55,619 nt of DNA from contig JAEDIJ010000010.1 of the NCBI GenBank assembly GCA_016292515.1, forward strand, positions 1-55,619. The letters run 5' to 3'. This DNA comes from Victivallaceae bacterium (lineage in GTDB: Bacteria > Verrucomicrobiota > Lentisphaeria > Victivallales > Victivallaceae). Positions 15,787 through 23,661 of the stretch are shown piece by piece (position 1 is the first letter of the stretch; each line of letters begins with the position of its first letter). Under the pieces are notes generated by a model. That model had not been told where the DNA came from, ran no database searches, and was given only the letters and a program-made list of their open reading frames with translations. The position numbers and the translations under genes are program-made.

Positions 15787-16551
15787 ATGAATACCGAATT
15801 ACAATCCCGCTTTGCGCGCTACGCTCAAAGTTTTCTGACGGGCGATGAAAACATCGACCGCAATCTCCGCCTCAAAGAGGAGCACACCTTTTGCGTCCTC
15901 CAAGAAGCGCGGATTATTATGCAAGGAGAAGCCGTTTCTCCGGAGGAATTTTCTCCGGGCGAAATCGCCGCACTGCTTCACGATCTTTCGCGTTTCGAGC
16001 AGTTTGCGCGTTTTCAGACTTTCCGCGACGCATCCAGTTTCGACCACGGCGCGGAGTCCGGCAGACTCGCCGAAGCCGATCATTGGCTCGACGACCTCGC
16101 GGGGGACGACCGCCGCGACGTGCTTTTCGCCATCGTCCGCCACAATCAGATGGCGATCAGCGACGCGCCCTCGCCGCGCGCAAAGAAACTCGCGGGGATC
16201 GTCCGCGACGCCGACAAGATCGATATTTTCCGCGTATTTCTTCAATATCTGCCGCAAAACGACGATCCGGAAATCACTTTTTCGCTTGCCAATACCCGCG
16301 TTGTTTCGCCGGAGATCTTGGCGGCGATCCGCGAAAAACGCCCTGTCGATCACGCAAAAATGAAAAACGTCGTCGACTTTCTCGCCGCCAAGATCCAGTG
16401 GGTGTACGATCTGAATACCGCGACGGCGCGGAAAATTTTCCTCGACCGGGAACTGTTGAAAAAACTCGGCGACTTTCTGACCGACGTGCCGGAGATCCCG
16501 GCATTGCTTCAAACGGCGGAAAACGATCTGCGCGAGGGACTCCGGAAATAG
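15787..16551 (+). CDS. HD-domain phosphohydrolase
   Basis: A 254-residue HD-superfamily metal-dependent phosphohydrolase. Metal ligands are His33 (KEEHTF), His65-Asp66 (LLHDLSRF), His87 (SFDHGAE), His119 (IVRHNQ) and Asp141 (VRDADKIDIFRV), matching small stand-alone HD hydrolases; the natural substrate is probably a nucleotide or other phosphate ester. An in-frame ATG at 15778 abuts the -10 box and cannot be inside the transcript if that promoter is used, so 15787 is preferred. The gene is convergent with the GH39-like gene, 8 bp apart. Confidence 0.85.
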   Translation: MNTELQSRFARYAQSFLTGDENIDRNLRLKEEHTFCVLQEARIIMQGEAVSPEEFSPGEIAALLHDLSRFEQFARFQTFRDASSFDHGAESGRLAEADHWLDDLAGDDRRDVLFAIVRHNQMAISDAPSPRAKKLAGIVRDADKIDIFRVFLQYLPQNDDPEITFSLANTRVVSPEILAAIREKRPVDHAKMKNVVDFLAAKIQWVYDLNTATARKIFLDRELLKKLGDFLTDVPEIPALLQTAENDLREGLRK

Positions 16552-16559
16552 TCCCCCCG

Positions 16560-17966
16560 TTAACGCGCGACGTCGAAACGGATCAGCCACACGGCGGAGC
16601 CGACGTTGTCCTTGTCGAGCGTGAGGATCCCCTCTTTGATTTCCGCCGTTTCCTTTTTTTCGTCGCTGTTCTGATCCAGACGGACGATCTCGAAATTGCG
16701 GGTATCAGGAAGCCCCGACAACCGGAGTTTGACGTTGCCGAGTTTGCTCCGGTAATCCGAGAGCAGAATCGCGCCGCGACTCCGGTCGGCGTTGAATGCC
16801 GCAAGTGCGTAAATCCCGGGAGCGGCGCTTTCGCACCGGACTCGTCGGGAATAGGAATCGACAAACTCCCCGATCATTTTCATCGAGTAGAAATTTTTGT
16901 TTTTCTTTCTGCCGTGACGGTAAAATCCCCAAGTTCCGGCGTTGCCGGAAATGCCGAAACCGTAATAGCACGCCACATCCAGCGGCACATCGTGAAAAAG
17001 CGCGAGCATCGCGACGTTGAAAGCGGCGGAATCAATTCCCCACACTCCGGAAACGCCGCGGGTCAGATCATCGTAGCCGGCTTCGTCCATTTCCGCCGTC
17101 AATTCCGCCCATTTCCCGCGCAGATAATGCCATTCGTTGAGGTGAACTTCCGTTTCCCGGCACCCCGCGGCATCGAGGATGGCGCGGCAATCTTTCACCA
17201 AGTGCGCCATCACTTCCGGCTTGTCCACGTAGGTGTGAAACGAGATGAAATCCGGCGTGACGCCGCGTTTTCGGCATTCCGCCAAAAGCGGACGGATCCA
17301 TTCGGGATCGGGCCAGGTCAGCCCGGGACCGCCGATCTTTTCATCGGGAAATTCCGTTTTGAGATGCTGCAACACGGTCGCGAAAAATGAAATGAATTCC
17401 TCTTTTGTCCCTGCCCACAGATAGGGAATGTTGTTGGGCTCACCCCAAATTTCCCAGTAGGGGATCGCCATTTTGAAACCGTTCGCCCACCCGTAATTGT
17501 AATGCCGGATGATCCCGGCGAGAATTTTCGCGTACTGCCTGGCGTCCCGGACGGGAAGCGTGTTGAAGTGTACCGTGCCGGCGGTGTTTTCGATACTGGT
17601 CCCCAGACGGTAATAAGCCGTGCTCCCGTTGCGGATCAGAGTATTCAGAAGATGATCCGTCGCCGCGAAGTAATAATTTTCCGGATCGGCGGCATCGGCG
17701 TCCTCGCGGGGGAAAATGAAATGCGTGTCGACAATGCGCTGTCCGGGGTTGCAAAGGGCTTGATCGTGCGTCCGGCAACAGGTGAAACGCATCGCCCGGA
17801 AATCCCCGTCGCGGTCGGCGCCGATGATGGACGGCATATAATTACTGCCGTGCAAAGATTTCTTGATGACGCCGTTTTCCTGATCGAAACGAATGGTCAA
17901 CGCCGTCTGCTCGGCAAACAGCGAAACAAGCCGGAAAATCAACAAAAAAACAATGCTTTTTTTCAT
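16560..17966 (-). CDS. Secreted GH39-like glycoside hydrolase
   Basis: A 468-residue clan-A TIM-barrel glycosidase. Residues 1-18 are a signal peptide. The acid/base glutamate is probably Glu176 in WEIWGEPN, the variant of the WNEPN motif, and the nucleophile probably Glu278 in VHLNEWHY; HTYVDKP lies between them as in GH39. A C-terminal beta region follows (about 390-468). Likely substrates are plant or host glycans (beta-xylosides or iduronides in the family); which one cannot be told. Start chosen at 17966 after AGAGGAT; a longer frame upstream lacks a signal peptide. It is divergent from the plus-strand CBM gene and shares its intergenic region. Confidence 0.8.
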   Translation of the reverse strand: MKKSIVFLLIFRLVSLFAEQTALTIRFDQENGVIKKSLHGSNYMPSIIGADRDGDFRAMRFTCCRTHDQALCNPGQRIVDTHFIFPREDADAADPENYYFAATDHLLNTLIRNGSTAYYRLGTSIENTAGTVHFNTLPVRDARQYAKILAGIIRHYNYGWANGFKMAIPYWEIWGEPNNIPYLWAGTKEEFISFFATVLQHLKTEFPDEKIGGPGLTWPDPEWIRPLLAECRKRGVTPDFISFHTYVDKPEVMAHLVKDCRAILDAAGCRETEVHLNEWHYLRGKWAELTAEMDEAGYDDLTRGVSGVWGIDSAAFNVAMLALFHDVPLDVACYYGFGISGNAGTWGFYRHGRKKNKNFYSMKMIGEFVDSYSRRVRCESAAPGIYALAAFNADRSRGAILLSDYRSKLGNVKLRLSGLPDTRNFEIVRLDQNSDEKKETAEIKEGILTLDKDNVGSAVWLIRFDVAR

Positions 17967-18013
17967 TTTTCGATCCTCTGAAAAATTTTCATTAATATAC
18001 GCAAACAATGCGT

Positions 18014-18042
18014 AATATAGCACAAATCTCCCGTTTCTGCAA
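18014..18042 (-). promoter_or_regulatory. Promoter for GH39-like gene
   Basis: Minus strand TTGCAG (18037-18042), 17 bp, TATATT (18014-18019) preceded by TGC. Inverted words AAACAATGC (18003-18011 region) and GCATTGTTT (18048-18057 region) flank it and could be operator half-sites, which is inference. Confidence 0.7.
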
Positions 18043-18082
18043 ATTCTGCATTGTTTATGCTATAAATATCAATTTTCGGATA

Positions 18083-18110
18083 TTGCATTCACTGCAAAAC
18101 GTGCTATATT
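18083..18110 (+). promoter_or_regulatory. Promoter for secreted-protein genes
   Basis: TTGCAT (18083-18088), 16 bp, TATATT (18105-18110) preceded by TGC, 35 bp ahead of the GTG of the gene remnant and about 250 bp ahead of the CBM/TIM-barrel gene. Confidence 0.65.
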
Positions 18111-18144
18111 TGTTCTATAATCCGCAAATCAAGGAGAAAGCATT

Positions 18145-18308
18145 GTGAAATTCCGCAGGCTCGCCGTATCTGTCCTTTCGTTTCTGACCTGCCTTGTTTC
18201 GGCGGCGGAGAAAGACGTGTCCGCGACGGAAATTTCGCCTGCGTCGCGATCCCGGAATTCGAGGGATGGGACGGAAGATGGCTTGAAATTCAGACCGTAA
18301 AAAGGTAA
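18145..18308 (+). pseudogene. Remnant of a secreted protein gene
   Basis: GTG at 18145 follows a strong AAGGAG site and encodes a signal peptide (MKFRRLAVSVLSFLTCLVSA, reading GTG as Met). The frame runs to a stop at 18298-18300, but after about residue 25 its composition turns atypical. Shifting by two bases near 18217 (an apparent GT duplication) gives a protein-like continuation, VRDGNFACVAIPEFEGWDGR then WLEIQTVKR, ending at 18308. I read this as the N-terminal remnant of a secreted enzyme, frameshifted and lacking its body. A genuine 51-residue secreted peptide remains possible. Confidence 0.5.
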
Positions 18309-18359
18309 AACAAATAGGAACGGATTTTTTTGGTTCATCACAGGAAAGGAGATCAAAGT

Positions 18360-21300
18360 ATGAAATTGCAAAACCGTTTTTTGCTGGCGTTTCCCGCCCT
18401 CGCGGCGGCATTCGCGCTGAATGCCGCCGAAGTCGTCGTCGAGGCGGAAGACTTCAAAGCTCCGGGCGACTGGCAGGTCGTCGATTACGGCGGCGCGACC
18501 GCGATGATGGGCGGCAAAGCCAAAAGTGTCGCAAAGACCACTTTTGACGCGACGCCGGGCGATTATTACGTCTTTGTCCGGGTGATGACCCACGGCGGCG
18601 GCTGGCGTTACACTAATTTTACCGTCAATAACTTGAAAATGGGCAAGGCGGGCGACGAAAAGATCCCCGACGGCGGCAAGCCCGGCTGGCACTGGGTGCC
18701 TTTCAAATACAAAGTCCATTTGAATGAAAAGAACAATTCGATCAAGATGACCGCCAACGTCGAGATCGCGCGGGTCGACCGCATTCTCTTTTCGACCGAC
18801 CGGAATTTCGACTGCGCCAAGGCTCCCGCGCCCGTCGTCAACAAAGACCGCAAGCCCTCCGCACGTCAGCTGGAAGGCATTTTCGCGCGGCCGCAACCCA
18901 AGGGGGACGGTCCCGATATGCTGCTTCTTTCCGGCGGCAGACCGTGGGTCGCCAATCAGCACAGCGGCGATTTCGCCCAGGCGGGTTACCGCGTGACGCT
19001 GCTCAACGGCGTTTACCTTGACGGATGCAGCGGCGCGAGCATCAAGATCACCCCGACCGACCCCGTGGAGCCGACTCCGCTTGACGGGATCACGCCGGAA
19101 TTCAAAAATCTGGCGAAATATAAAATCATCGTCTTCGATTCGATGCCGACAGCGGGACAGGAAAAACTCTTTACCGCCGAACGCATCGCGACGTTGCAAC
19201 GCTATATCGAAAACGGCGGTTGCGTCGTCTTTACCGTCAACGTGCCGGAAAAACTCAATCATCTGCTGCCGGTGGAAAAACTCGCGGTCGCGGATACGAT
19301 GGAGGAGGTTTCCCTCGATAACGTTTTCGCCCTGCGTCCGGCGGATCCGCAGTTTTCGCTGTTGCCGGAAAAATGGGAGATCTACACCGTTTTCCGCAGT
19401 TGCCAAGCCAAAAAAGGAAGCCGCGTCCTTTCCTATATCGTCGACGGTACGGGCAGTCCGGTTTCCCCCTACATCGCCGAAATGACGCTCGGCAAAGGCA
19501 AAGTCGTTTTCTGGAACGCGCAATTTGAAAGATTGCAAATTGCGCAACAACTTTTCAACTGGGCGTACACTCCGACGCTCTGCGCCGCGATCGCGGAAAC
19601 CGCTTATCCCGATGCCAAAGTCGATGCGCAAAGACGCCTGAAAAAGGCTCTTGCGGACAAGGGATTTCAGCCCAAGACGATCGAAAAAGCCGACATCGCG
19701 GTCGCGATCCCCGAATTCAGTCTCGGCAAAACGGCGACGACCGTTACCGTCAACGGCAACGAGTTGCTTTTCAGCAACGGTGCGAAAATCGTCGTTGCCA
19801 ATGACAAAAAATCGGTTTCGCTCTATTATCCCGGGGCGAAAAAACCGTACGTGCGCGATCTTGAACTTCCCAAAGTCGGCTACCCCGCCAAGGCGGACAA
19901 GGTCGATTCGATGGAAACCGCCGAGGGCGTCGACGTCAAACGCGAAGTGAAAGCCTCCAAGGCGGTCTGGTCGATCACCGGCATCGCGGGCGGCAATCAG
20001 GCGACGATCACCGTGAACGCCGATGACGGAAGCAGTTACGAATGGACTTTTGTCACGGGCGAAATGAATATCGACGGTCGCAAGTTCACGGGTTTCGGTC
20101 AGCGGATCACGCTGAAAAAAATGCCGTCACACTTGCTCGCGTCGATCAGTCTCGTGCAAAAAGTCGATGTCGGCAACAAAAATTTCCGCCGCTTCACCTG
20201 CTATCAGCCGCCGCGCGGATACAAAGATTTCGATATCTCCGGCAAGATCGACAACAATACGAGAAACTGGGGATTCTTTTCCGACGGTCAGCCTTTCAGC
20301 TGGATCGAGGGCAGCGATGCCGTCTTTGCGGAATTCGTCGACGCGCCCGCGCCGACGGGGCTCGGCTACACGGTCAAAAAGGGCAACGATTACGCGACCG
20401 GCAGGATCAATTTTGAATTCGGCCGCGTCAAGGCGCCGCAACAGACTCCGCTTTTCTGGCAGATGGTGACCGATGCCAAATACAACACGACCAACGACTG
20501 GATCGCGATGTATCAGTATATGCGCAAAAATCTGCGGCAAAAGGCGAACTTCCCGGAAACTGCGGCGAAACCTTGCAGCGCGCACTCCAACACCTGCACG
20601 CGTCCGCAGATCGCAAAAATCATGGATTTCGCGCGGGATCACGGTTTTGATCTCCACTTTTTGCCCTACTGCCCCACGCCGATGGAGGGTTTTCAGGGAA
20701 AACTCTCCATGATGCAAATGTGCAAAGAGCGCGATCTTGCGGGTTATCCCTGGTTCCCCTGCTGCCATTCGCCCGACGTGACGCCGACGGTGAAAGAACA
20801 TCCCGAGTGGTATCACAAGGACGAAAACGGCAAACTCGCGACCTATTTCGGCCACTTCTATACGGCGGACATGAATCATCCTGAATTCATGAAATGGCAC
20901 CTCGGCGTCGTTGACAATATGATGGCACAGGGGGTCAAAACGGTCTGGTACGATATGGGCGGTACGGCGTCGCACTGCGTCAACTTCGGCACGCCGGAAA
21001 GCCGCGTCAACTTTTGGAGTCAGATGGAAATTTTCCGTCACTACTTCAAAAAAGGCGGCTGGGTCGTCACCGAGGGGCAAAATCCCTGCGTGATCGACGG
21101 ATATATTTTCCGCGAAAACATCTACAACGAGCCCGTCGGCAACGAATTCGCAATGATCGGCGCCCAGATCCACTGGGGCGGATTCCGCTGTCCCTTTTTC
21201 CGTCTGGCGATGTACGATATTTTCTGGCCGATGGAACTCGACGCGCTGGCGTTGGATTTTGAAACGGGGATCGGCAGAAAGGCGAAACTTGAAGCGGCGG

Positions 21301-21557
21301 TCTCCTTTGTCCCTGCGATCAATGAAACACTGACATTCGGGATGCCGTTCATCCGCGAAACGCCGTGCGGGACATCGTGGATCAGCGACAAAGGCGGCGC
21401 GCTCTTTTTCTGGGACGGCGTCAAAGAACTCAAAGCGGAACTTCCCGCTGGATTCGCCGCCGACTATCTCGTCTGCAACGGCAAAAAAGTCGCGTTGAAC
21501 GGCAAAATGCCGACTTCGGTCGCAGCGGAAACCATGATCGTTTTCAAGAAAAAGTAA
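18360..21557 (+). CDS. Secreted CBM35-like / TIM-barrel glycosidase-like protein
   Basis: A 1065-residue exported multidomain protein. Residues 1-23 are a signal peptide. Residues about 24-150 are a CBM35-like beta sandwich (VVVEAEDFKAPGDW). About 170-420 resemble a glutamine-amidotransferase-like (beta-galactosidase trimerisation/ThuA-type) fold, with KIIVFDSMPTAGQE and TLQRYIENGGCVVFTVNVPE. The C-terminal half is a putative glycosidase barrel with WYDMGG (Asp about 865) and VVTEGQNP (Glu about 905) as candidate catalytic residues. ATG at 18360 follows GGAG. I cannot assign a GH family; the barrel resembles GH36/GH31-related groups. Codon use is like its neighbours. It is transcribed away from the GH39-like gene. 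Confidence 0.75.
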   Translation: MKLQNRFLLAFPALAAAFALNAAEVVVEAEDFKAPGDWQVVDYGGATAMMGGKAKSVAKTTFDATPGDYYVFVRVMTHGGGWRYTNFTVNNLKMGKAGDEKIPDGGKPGWHWVPFKYKVHLNEKNNSIKMTANVEIARVDRILFSTDRNFDCAKAPAPVVNKDRKPSARQLEGIFARPQPKGDGPDMLLLSGGRPWVANQHSGDFAQAGYRVTLLNGVYLDGCSGASIKITPTDPVEPTPLDGITPEFKNLAKYKIIVFDSMPTAGQEKLFTAERIATLQRYIENGGCVVFTVNVPEKLNHLLPVEKLAVADTMEEVSLDNVFALRPADPQFSLLPEKWEIYTVFRSCQAKKGSRVLSYIVDGTGSPVSPYIAEMTLGKGKVVFWNAQFERLQIAQQLFNWAYTPTLCAAIAETAYPDAKVDAQRRLKKALADKGFQPKTIEKADIAVAIPEFSLGKTATTVTVNGNELLFSNGAKIVVANDKKSVSLYYPGAKKPYVRDLELPKVGYPAKADKVDSMETAEGVDVKREVKASKAVWSITGIAGGNQATITVNADDGSSYEWTFVTGEMNIDGRKFTGFGQRITLKKMPSHLLASISLVQKVDVGNKNFRRFTCYQPPRGYKDFDISGKIDNNTRNWGFFSDGQPFSWIEGSDAVFAEFVDAPAPTGLGYTVKKGNDYATGRINFEFGRVKAPQQTPLFWQMVTDAKYNTTNDWIAMYQYMRKNLRQKANFPETAAKPCSAHSNTCTRPQIAKIMDFARDHGFDLHFLPYCPTPMEGFQGKLSMMQMCKERDLAGYPWFPCCHSPDVTPTVKEHPEWYHKDENGKLATYFGHFYTADMNHPEFMKWHLGVVDNMMAQGVKTVWYDMGGTASHCVNFGTPESRVNFWSQMEIFRHYFKKGGWVVTEGQNPCVIDGYIFRENIYNEPVGNEFAMIGAQIHWGGFRCPFFRLAMYDIFWPMELDALALDFETGIGRKAKLEAAVSFVPAINETLTFGMPFIRETPCGTSWISDKGGALFFWDGVKELKAELPAGFAADYLVCNGKKVALNGKMPTSVAAETMIVFKKK

Positions 21558-21840
21558 AACGTCAAGTTACAAGTTTTCAGTGTCCGGCAGGGAGCCGGGA
21601 AACGTCGTCGCCAAAGTCACGCAGACGCTCCGGCTCCCCCTGCTCCCGCCGGAGCTCCGCCCCATATGCCGATGCGGTAATGTCCGGTTTGACACGTCCG
21701 CCTATTCGCTACTCAACGGATCTCTATGCCCGGGATAAAATTATGATCCTGAATTTCATCCAATGTATGACGATCCATTTTCTTTTCACGACATAGTTTC
21801 AATTGCAACTCGGCTATTTTTTGTTCAGTACTTTTGTACC
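21558..21840. other. Gene-free spacer
   Basis: No convincing gene or RNA is visible. GGAGCCGGGAAACG with CCGGCTCCCCCTGCT, about 30 bp apart (21594-21645), can pair imperfectly. No T-run follows, so no terminator for the CBM gene is called. Confidence 0.4.
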
Positions 21841-22280
21841 TTGACAGGTTTCATTGTAGTATAATACAATTTCCGATTTATATTCGCCATTTTATATGGT
21901 GAATGCTTCATGATGAGATGCGAAGCAGATCATCGCTTCATGGCGAATGCAATGAGCCGTTTCATCTGGCAAGGGGGGGAATGAAGCGCACCTTGGGTGC
22001 ATGAAGCATCGCTTCGCGATATGAAGCACGCCTGACGGCGTATGAAGCGAAACCTTGACAGGTTTCCATTGTGATAAAATGACTTCCTCTTTATATTCGC
22101 CATTTTACATGGCGAATGCTTCATGATGAGATGCGAAGCAGATCATCGCTTCATGGCGAATGCAATGAGCCGTTTCATCTGGCAAGGGGGGGAATGAAGC
22201 GCACCTTGGGTGCATGAAGCATCGCTTCGCGATATGAAGCACGCCTGACGGCGTATGAAGCGAAACCTTGACAGGTTTCA
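21841..22280. repeat. Tandem 214-bp units of mini-hairpins
   Basis: Two near-identical units (21841-22054 and 22055-22267) each begin TTGACAGGTTTC; the third TTGACAGGTTTC at 22268 closes the array. Each unit has a 9-bp hairpin ATTCGCCAT/ATGGCGAAT, a central part with inverted GCTTCAT words, and a run of ATGAAGC words each followed by a different small hairpin: GCACC-TTG-GGTGC, ATCGC-TTC-GCGAT, ACGCC-TGAC-GGCGT, GAAACC-TTGACA-GGTTTC. The units differ mostly in the first 40 bp, where one C-to-T change in the 9-bp stem (ATGGTGAAT) keeps a G-U pair. It ends directly at tRNA-Arg. It has no protein-like reading frame. Confidence 0.9.
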
Positions 22281-22281
22281 T

Positions 22282-22311
22282 ATTTTTTTGCCACGTTTGT
22301 GGCAAAAAAAT
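22282..22311. other. Perfect palindrome abutting tRNA-Arg
   Basis: ATTTTTTTGCCAC, loop GTTT, GTGGCAAAAAAAT: a 13-bp stem whose last base is the terminal base of the tRNA gene's 3' end. On the minus strand the T-run directly follows the tRNA CCA, so it may help end tRNA transcription. The T-run lies before rather than after the GC stem, so it is not a standard terminator. Confidence 0.65.
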
Positions 22312-22386
22312 GGTAGTCCGGGCGGGGATCGAACCCGCGACCACCTGCTTAGAAGGCAGATGCTCTATCCACTGAGCTACCGGACC
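22311..22386 (-). tRNA. tRNA-Arg (anticodon UCU)
   Basis: 76 bases including an encoded CCA. A seven-base acceptor stem GGTCCGG/CCGGACT, the anticodon loop CTTCTAA with anticodon TCT, and the T-loop GGTTCGATCCC are all present. It reads AGA codons. Confidence 0.97.
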
Positions 22387-22391
22387 ACGTT

Positions 22392-23648
22392 TTACAATTG
22401 ATGCAATTTGATGTCGCGGGAAACGGTTTTTTCCGCTTCCTGCAAATCCGTAAAGGCGTTTTTCAAATGAGCGCATTCGCGCTCGATTTCCGTTGACCAT
22501 TTGCAGTTGTCGTCGCCGCGCAGGCGGCTGATGCATTCAAACAAGGTGATCTCGCTGGACGCCGTCGGCAGAAAACCGGTTTCCTTGTCTTTTTTGATCT
22601 CATCGATCAGTTTCGCCTGTTTCAACGCTTCGACGGCGCGGGTGATCTCCGTTTCGGTGATCCCGAGCCGCGACTGCAATTCCTCGCGTTTCGTCATCCC
22701 GCGGTTTTCGCGGATATTGCAAAAAATGATTTTCGCCACCGCCAACTGCTGTTGCAACAAGGTCGAAAAATGGTTGGATTTCTGCATTTCAAGATCAAAC
22801 CGCCCGCTGTCGATGGTTTGCGTCACGAAACTCACTTCCGCGCCCCAGAGGACGATCTGCCACGCCCATTGCACCCAGATCAGGAAAAGCGGCAGCATCG
22901 CGAAACTGCCGTAAACCTGATTGTAGGAAAAAATTTTCCGTTGGGCGATGATGAAAAATCCCTGCGTCAACTGGTAAATGCCTCCCGCGAGGACTGCCGC
23001 CAGCAACGCGGGCCGCCAGCGGACTTTGGTATTGGGGACAAAAAAGTAAATGAGAAAGAAGACCGCCACCGTAATAATGGACGGAAAAATGCTGACAAAT
23101 ACATTATACCAGGCGATCATCATATCGCCGACATTGGGACTTCCCTCCAAAAAATGACGGATCAGCGACCGCCCCCAGACGTCGATACTGCTCAACGCCA
23201 TCATCAGGATCGGCACCAGAAAGAGGACGGTGAAATAACTGTTGAAGCGGTAGATCACATTCCGGCGGCGGGGCAGATTCCAGATCGCGGCAAAGGAGGC
23301 TTCCACGTTGTCCGCGAGGATGTAACCGCTCCACAGCAACACGACGATACCGATGCCGGCGACGACGCTGCCGGAGGTGCGCGCCAGCATATTGTCGGCA
23401 AAGGCGTAGATCCACTGAAACAACGTCTCCTGATTGGGGAAGCGCGCGCAAAGCGACTCTTTCAGCAGCATTTCCAATTGGAACCCCTTGGTGAGACCAA
23501 AGAGCAATGCCGCGAGGGGGACGATCGCAAAAAGCGTATAGTAAGTGAGCGTCGTCGCGCGCTGACTATTCAAATTGTCGCGGTGACACTTTGCGCTCCA
23601 TTGCAGGATGTCGCGGAAACGCTTCCAGATTTCGCCCACTTTTTTCAT
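22392..23648 (-). CDS. YihY/BrkB-family membrane protein with C-terminal domain
   Basis: A 418-residue inner-membrane protein of the YihY (formerly called RNase BN) family. About six membrane segments lie in residues 30-290; LTYYTLFAIVPLAALLFG, SYILADNVEASFAAIWNLPR-like and VYGSFAMLPLFLIWVQWAWQIVLWGAEV are family marks. Residues about 300-380 are soluble and look like a winged helix (MTKREELQSRLGITETEITRA), a feature of some longer members. The function is unknown. It lies 5 bp from the tRNA-Arg gene and 13 bp after glnS, possibly one transcript with both. Confidence 0.88.
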   Translation of the reverse strand: MKKVGEIWKRFRDILQWSAKCHRDNLNSQRATTLTYYTLFAIVPLAALLFGLTKGFQLEMLLKESLCARFPNQETLFQWIYAFADNMLARTSGSVVAGIGIVVLLWSGYILADNVEASFAAIWNLPRRRNVIYRFNSYFTVLFLVPILMMALSSIDVWGRSLIRHFLEGSPNVGDMMIAWYNVFVSIFPSIITVAVFFLIYFFVPNTKVRWRPALLAAVLAGGIYQLTQGFFIIAQRKIFSYNQVYGSFAMLPLFLIWVQWAWQIVLWGAEVSFVTQTIDSGRFDLEMQKSNHFSTLLQQQLAVAKIIFCNIRENRGMTKREELQSRLGITETEITRAVEALKQAKLIDEIKKDKETGFLPTASSEITLFECISRLRGDDNCKWSTEIERECAHLKNAFTDLQEAEKTVSRDIKLHQL

Positions 23649-23661
23649 TGCAAAGCCCGTT

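Noticed and set aside
18129..19631. A 500-codon minus-strand open frame
   Set aside because: It is antisense to the CBM/TIM-barrel gene and has no homology-like features.
21841..21866. TTGACA and TATAAT as a promoter in the tandem repeat
   Set aside because: The spacing is 13-14 bp, too short. TTGACA is also the loop of the GAAACC/GGTTTC hairpin.
21841..22280. CRISPR array
   Set aside because: The constant word is only seven bases and the intervening pieces are self-complementary hairpins; there are no cas genes.
22105..22536. A 143-codon minus-strand open frame
   Set aside because: It runs through the tRNA-Arg gene and the hairpin repeat; it is not protein-like.
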